Shown here one piece after another: positions 61,701 to 64,000 of a stretch of DNA of 64,000 nt. The position numbers and the translations under genes were made by a program. The DNA is from Jiella marina (lineage in GTDB: Bacteria; Pseudomonadota; Alphaproteobacteria; Rhizobiales; Rhizobiaceae), in contig NZ_JAKQZG010000001.1 in assembly GCF_024359545.1 (NCBI RefSeq), forward strand, positions 186,001 through 250,000. The letters run 5' to 3'. Each line of letters starts with the position of its first letter. Positions within the stretch are counted from its first letter, which is position 1. The notes under the pieces are model-generated. The model was not told the origin of the DNA. It saw nothing but the letters and a program-made list of their open reading frames with translations, and did no database searches.

Positions 61701-64000
61701 CGCTCCGCAAGGCGATCTCCGAGGCGACGGCCGCCATGACCGAGGAGGCCGGCCGCGCCCGTCAGGGCCTCGAGGCCGAAACCGAAAAGGTCTCGGCAAG
61801 CGTCAACGACATCTCGCGGCTCTTCGATGCGGCGAGCGAGGACGCCCGCCAGCGCATCGCCTCGGAAGCCGAGCGCCTCGCCGATCGGCTCGGCACTCTG
61901 GCGAACGATCTGGCAGACCGCACGGAGAGTGCCGGTACGCGGCTCGTCGGCGAAGGCAACCGGATTGCGGAAACGATCGGCGGCTCGACGGAAGTCATCC
62001 GCTCGCTTTCCGAAGAATCCCGCTCGCGCTTTGCCAATGAAGCCGAGACCCTGGCGACCGACATCGCCCGGCTTTCCGGCGAGATCCGCCGCGAAGCGGA
62101 CGATGTGCGCGAACAGCTCGCCCAGCAGCGGATGGCTCTGGTCGACACGCTCTCGGGCATTTCGGGAGCCGTGGCCGGCGAATTCGACCGCAACACGGAG
62201 AGCTTTGCCGAACGGATCGGCGCGGCCGGCGACCAGCTGCGCAAGATCGGCGACGAAAACCGCCGCAGTTTCCAGCGCGACGCCGACAGTCTCACCGGCG
62301 AGTTCGAAGGCGCGATCGCCCGAATGGCGGAACTTGCCCGGACGGCCGAGGCCGCGCTTCAGGCCAATGGCGACGATTTCACCCAACGGGTCGCACAAGC
62401 TTCCGACAGCGTACGGAACGCGACCACCGACATCGCCGCTGCTCTCGACGACAAGGCGGGACAGTTCTCGTCGCAGATCGAATCGGTCACACAGAGGCTG
62501 AGCGACCTGTTGGCCGCGAACCCGGTAACGGGCGAAATCGACAGCGCAACGGCGCGGCTGCGTGAGGAACTGGTAGCGTCTTCCGAGGCGATCCGGGGCG
62601 ATGTGACCAATGTCGTTTCACAGCTCCGCGGCGAAGTGGAAACCGTGTCGGGGACGCTCCTGCGGGATGCGGACGCCGTGCGCGACCAGATCGCCTCGCG
62701 CAGCGAAGATCTGGCCAGGGAAATCGCGGCAATGTCCGAGATCATCCGTCTGGAGACGGAGCGGGCGCGCGGCACACTGCTCGAGAGTGCCGGCAGTATC
62801 GGCGAAGAGCTCTCGGCGCGCATGAGCGACACCGAACGCGTCCTCGCGACGCGGACCCGGATGATGAACGACGAGCTGGAGGAGAAGACCCGCAACCTCG
62901 CCGGCATGCTGGCTGCCCGCAACGCGGAAATCGGCCGTATCCTCGACGACGAGGCCCGTCCGATGCTGAGCCAGATCGGCGAAAGCGGCACGGAGCTCGC
63001 CCGTCTCCTGCAGATGAGCACCCGCGAGGCCGCGGAAAAACTGCGGGCAGAGAACGCGTCTCTCGCCGCCGCACTGAGCCGACGTGCCCAGGAGACCATC
63101 GACAACCTGTCGCAATCCTCCGACGCCATCCTCGGGGCGCTCGACGAAAAGGCCGCTTCGACGGTCGGCATGATGAGCGAGATGCGCGAGCAGTTGCAGC
63201 GTGATGTCGGTTCGTTGATCGGCCGCCTCGCCCAGACCTCGAGCTCGCTTCGCGGGCTGGTCGAGGAAACGGCAGGCAATCTCGGCGCAATCGACGGCAT
63301 CCTCAAGGAGACCGGAGAGCGTTTCGCACACGATGCCGAGGAAGCCTCGAACTCGATCTCGCTCAGCGCCCGCATGCTCGACAGCAATGTCGAACGTCTC
63401 GACAAGCTGTCGCTGTCGGCCTTCTCCAAGATCGCCAACATGGCCGATCGCTTCCAGGAGCACGGCGCCGTTCTCGGCGAGACCGTCGAACTCCTGGAAA
63501 ACCGGGAAGCCGGATTGCGGTCGGTTCTCGAAGGCGGCCATGCCGGGCTCGACGAACTCTCGTCGAACCTCGTCGCCCGCTCCGAGGAGATCGGCGGCCT
63601 GATGCGGTCCTTCGAGGAGGTCTTCAACGGCCTGTTCGATCGCACCGAGCAGCGCTCGCGCATGATCTCCGAGCGCTTGGCTACTGAGGTCGGCGGTTCT
63701 CTGGGCGACGTCGAACAGCGGATGCTGGCGGCCGAGGAACGCTCGCGCGAGAACGCCGCGTCCATGCGCGAGGCGATCCAGAGCGTGCTCGACGAGGCCA
63801 CCACGCGCTTCGATGGAGCGACGGACGAAATCCGTCGCACGGCCGAGGCGATCCGTTCGGAAATCGAATCGGCACGCACCGAGATCAAGCGTGGCGTCTT
63901 CGAGCTTCCCGAAGAGACGCGGACGAGCACGGAATCCATGCGTCGGGCGGTTGCGGACCAGATCCGGGCCCTGCGCGATCTGTCGGACATCGTTTCGCAA
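55745..64000 (+). CDS. Growth Pole Ring (GPR/RgsE)-like giant coiled-coil protein, 3' end outside window
   Basis: One open frame of 2752 codons with no stop before the window end. Residues 1-198 are acidic and cytoplasmic (MSKTKPSDQLPDDAVNEL at the start); two membrane segments follow at about 200-221 (TPLWIALVVSILWIAGVGYA) and 244-265 (LLLLGLAALLPPLLFFAFGL). The rest is a very long helical tail rich in E, R, S, A and L with 11-residue periodicity, like apolipoproteins. This is the architecture of the Agrobacterium GPR protein (about 2115 residues) and Sinorhizobium RgsE, which form a ring at the growing pole. It is already longer than GPR. The ATG at 55745 is in frame after a stop at 55631. 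Confidence 0.85.
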   Translation, partial: MSKTKPSDQLPDDAVNELEEALADLQVDGASDGDASEATAEATGHLESKESTESADVVLSMEDFERQLRETAGQLRDEESAAEVSAGEMRQDFSDRQAAEASKESEQYGMAEEYTLGLAAAGGGGAAYYASASSPTGPAPENASGDKGAAAPDNMDQEQRRGPTSSSEQQRAYNQAPANDEERRTAVWAEALLNRRASRTPLWIALVVSILWIAGVGYAATTMYGTNLETLTNGLNDPLGQGELLLLGLAALLPPLLFFAFGLMIRRSADLRLMSRSLADVALRLAEPESIATERVMSVGQAVRREIAGLGEGVERALSRTAELENVVRNEVSQLERAYADNEVKIRTLVQDLGAEREAMLSHAERLRSAVVGSHQRLVEDVDMTSDDILRRIEEASQRFTALLEERGAALASDYQNRNEELSALIEDRSKTMRDQLSEEGNALLDRLSEMAENAGQRLITIGDQVSRDLDERSNGISEELGTRSTAIVGLLEERSRDITQRITGDSEGLIERITTSADDAARRLNEAETALGATAEERNRVLSETFEARSRELIAMFEEKTTSFGSQVTDLNDRLVADLSFTGENACNQISTLGGEVTSQLEERTALLASEFETRSRNLLAAFDEKSAEVTSQAGQANDRLLAGITSGSEAAVQRLTQAAETVTQSFEATSANLSSDFETRSQSLIADIEASSQALSSRANEANERLVSGFSSNGEAIVARISSAGEDAARTLENRTSGLLEDFETRSQGLLTSFDERAAAFGSAVREMSEHLVTDLSLNTGTAVAQIVEAGETIGRTLEEQTLTLSNSFDTRSRGLLSDFEQKSTALTSQAEEASDRLIAGLSLSAQSAADQIVGASQTVGQTLENQLAALSNDFDGRSQALLSSFGERTAAFGAAAREMSEQLVADLSLNSGTAVNQIVEAGHTIGRTLEEHTLSLSNDFDNRSRALLTTFQETSSTLADQANEMNERLVAGLSLSAESAVGQIVGAGDRVGQTLEEQASRISLDFETQTDGLVNRIGERSSALSATLAERSEALVGQITVLSDDTTRRFDETNERLLSRSGEIAEHLANLGTEVTGRLIASADAATGLLQARTQTLTEYSETFLAGLSEALDDRTMTMTLQGETFLAGLEALFNERLEAIEHQGTAFQEGVAQNIDARRERLEASADQFLKTAETELGERTTRIETLLADSNTRTLGGLDERIETIEKALGDRGPALIEAIENRANAIEVSTDRISTVLDERSREFAKGLAERTREIVTAFESGKSEISERAADAVTMANATLEARTNELRELLSQRSDQLDNMLAERSSNLTDTLDNRILSFDLSADSRIDSINERAGEVGDKLEGAASRIETILTERRDEIEVVLGRIADGFDTSFSGRVQTLEQNFADYGARFAEALAEAQNLLTNDMGERTDAVARRVEEILAEINQALGTVEGAFARGVEERTAVLAALLDERRGEIESLLATSEHNITDGVDRRIAALASILSEGEGRITSSLESESARFISGLDEKANILLEGFDRRSESLNAGLADRISASERVLGDAQETMLSGLDRQHVELRDLLDSRTNELQRLSEDMQTRIVGVLDERIGGLSGGFDQIAEQVAGDIGQRVEALRSALEETRGMLVSTIEGETGRFRSEIDERTRGFEDQLSVSAGAQLVAIESALGMVVEGLDERVSRLKDVADGARSEIETEIDRQMEAFRETLEAGRNGVSGELQESGETINAVLDTRLAELRQTAESVETGIREALESRFGNLEGLFEGGRNQLSSVLDQRIEMISGDIATRVQEVGENLDARTAALRAIIEEAQSTLVGGLGERLSAIQQIVDGSEGTLLASLDARRDEFGRQIDSGRQAIATTLEERVSALSDALFEADLKLATAFDERRDSLASLIDGAVSSAAATLEDRVDDVRRTIEQSVGDVSQTLESRREDFVSALEGGSSSLVGAIDQRTEAIASALDRGLGNVERTLNARTATVAETLRKAISEATAAMTEEAGRARQGLEAETEKVSASVNDISRLFDAASEDARQRIASEAERLADRLGTLANDLADRTESAGTRLVGEGNRIAETIGGSTEVIRSLSEESRSRFANEAETLATDIARLSGEIRREADDVREQLAQQRMALVDTLSGISGAVAGEFDRNTESFAERIGAAGDQLRKIGDENRRSFQRDADSLTGEFEGAIARMAELARTAEAALQANGDDFTQRVAQASDSVRNATTDIAAALDDKAGQFSSQIESVTQRLSDLLAANPVTGEIDSATARLREELVASSEAIRGDVTNVVSQLRGEVETVSGTLLRDADAVRDQIASRSEDLAREIAAMSEIIRLETERARGTLLESAGSIGEELSARMSDTERVLATRTRMMNDELEEKTRNLAGMLAARNAEIGRILDDEARPMLSQIGESGTELARLLQMSTREAAEKLRAENASLAAALSRRAQETIDNLSQSSDAILGALDEKAASTVGMMSEMREQLQRDVGSLIGRLAQTSSSLRGLVEETAGNLGAIDGILKETGERFAHDAEEASNSISLSARMLDSNVERLDKLSLSAFSKIANMADRFQEHGAVLGETVELLENREAGLRSVLEGGHAGLDELSSNLVARSEEIGGLMRSFEEVFNGLFDRTEQRSRMISERLATEVGGSLGDVEQRMLAAEERSRENAASMREAIQSVLDEATTRFDGATDEIRRTAEAIRSEIESARTEIKRGVFELPEETRTSTESMRRAVADQIRALRDLSDIVSQ
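57287..58870 (+). repeat. Eight tandem 198-base repeats inside the GPR-like gene
   Basis: Units start at 57287, 57485, 57683, 57881, 58079, 58277, 58475 and 58673 with no insertion or deletion; each encodes 66 residues (residues 515-1042), six hendecads. A recurring anchor is DFETRS-like (ETFEARS, SEFETRS, SDFETRS, NSFDTRS, NDFDNRS). Units at 58079 and 58475 are most alike, and units at 58277 and 58673 share SLSA with QIVGA, suggesting a 396-base higher-order duplication. A ninth unit before 57287 aligns weakly. Confidence 0.85.

Overview
The window is GC-rich, densely coded chromosomal DNA from an alphaproteobacterium, almost certainly of the order Hyphomicrobiales (Rhizobiales). Supporting marks are the prfB, suf, metG-tatD and hisC-tyrC neighbourhoods, a SAM-II riboswitch in front of metZ, an Irr/ICE-type iron box in front of the suf operon, rhizobial-type palindromic repeats, and a giant Growth Pole Ring (GPR/RgsE-like) gene typical of unipolar-growing Hyphomicrobiales. 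The genus cannot be fixed from sequence alone; an Aurantimonadaceae-like lineage is only a guess.

Layout. 1-9.3 kb: the 3' part of prfB, a membrane-anchored M23 endopeptidase, a DUF455 ferritin-like protein coupled to a Bcp peroxiredoxin, an AsmA/DUF3971 envelope protein, tyrS and a small alpha/beta hydrolase. 9.3-17.6 kb: a suf iron-sulfur operon (cysteine desulfurase, sufB, a small coiled-coil protein, sufC, sufD, sufS, sufT/DUF59, a VOC protein, sufA) with a candidate Irr box at its promoter. 17.6-27.2 kb: tfoX-like, mazG, DUF1232, MBL hydrolase, tatD, metG, holB, tmk, a DacF-type penicillin-binding protein and an RlpA lipoprotein.

27.7-41.75 kb: a catabolic block between tRNA-Ser(UGA) and tRNA-Pro(GGG). 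It holds a GntR regulator divergent from a tripartite tricarboxylate (TTT) transporter, a tartrate/D-malate dehydrogenase, a D-tartrate dehydratase (TarD type), and a full 3-sulfolactate module: SlcC- and ComC-like dehydrogenases of opposite stereospecificity, SuyA/SuyB sulfo-lyase, a HutC-type GntR regulator and a YeiH-type exporter suited to sulfite. Two inverted-repeat (MITE/REP-like) elements lie inside the block. The inferred logic is import of a 2-hydroxy acid, conversion of C3/C4 hydroxy acids to central intermediates, and desulfonation of sulfolactate to pyruvate plus sulfite, with sulfite exported.

41.8-55.3 kb: dcd, SAM-II riboswitch plus terminator and metZ, a CDP-alcohol phosphatidyltransferase, two coupled secreted Sel1-repeat proteins (one with a ClpP-like domain), apaG, hisC-tyrC, a secreted protein of unknown function, a GIDE/MULAN-like membrane protein, folP-folK without folB, a DUF922 secreted protein, an adrenodoxin-type ferredoxin and an orphan HPt protein. 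55.7 kb to the window end: one open frame of at least 2752 codons, the GPR-like protein, with two N-terminal membrane segments and a very long coiled-coil/apolipoprotein-like tail that includes an indel-free array of 66-residue repeats.
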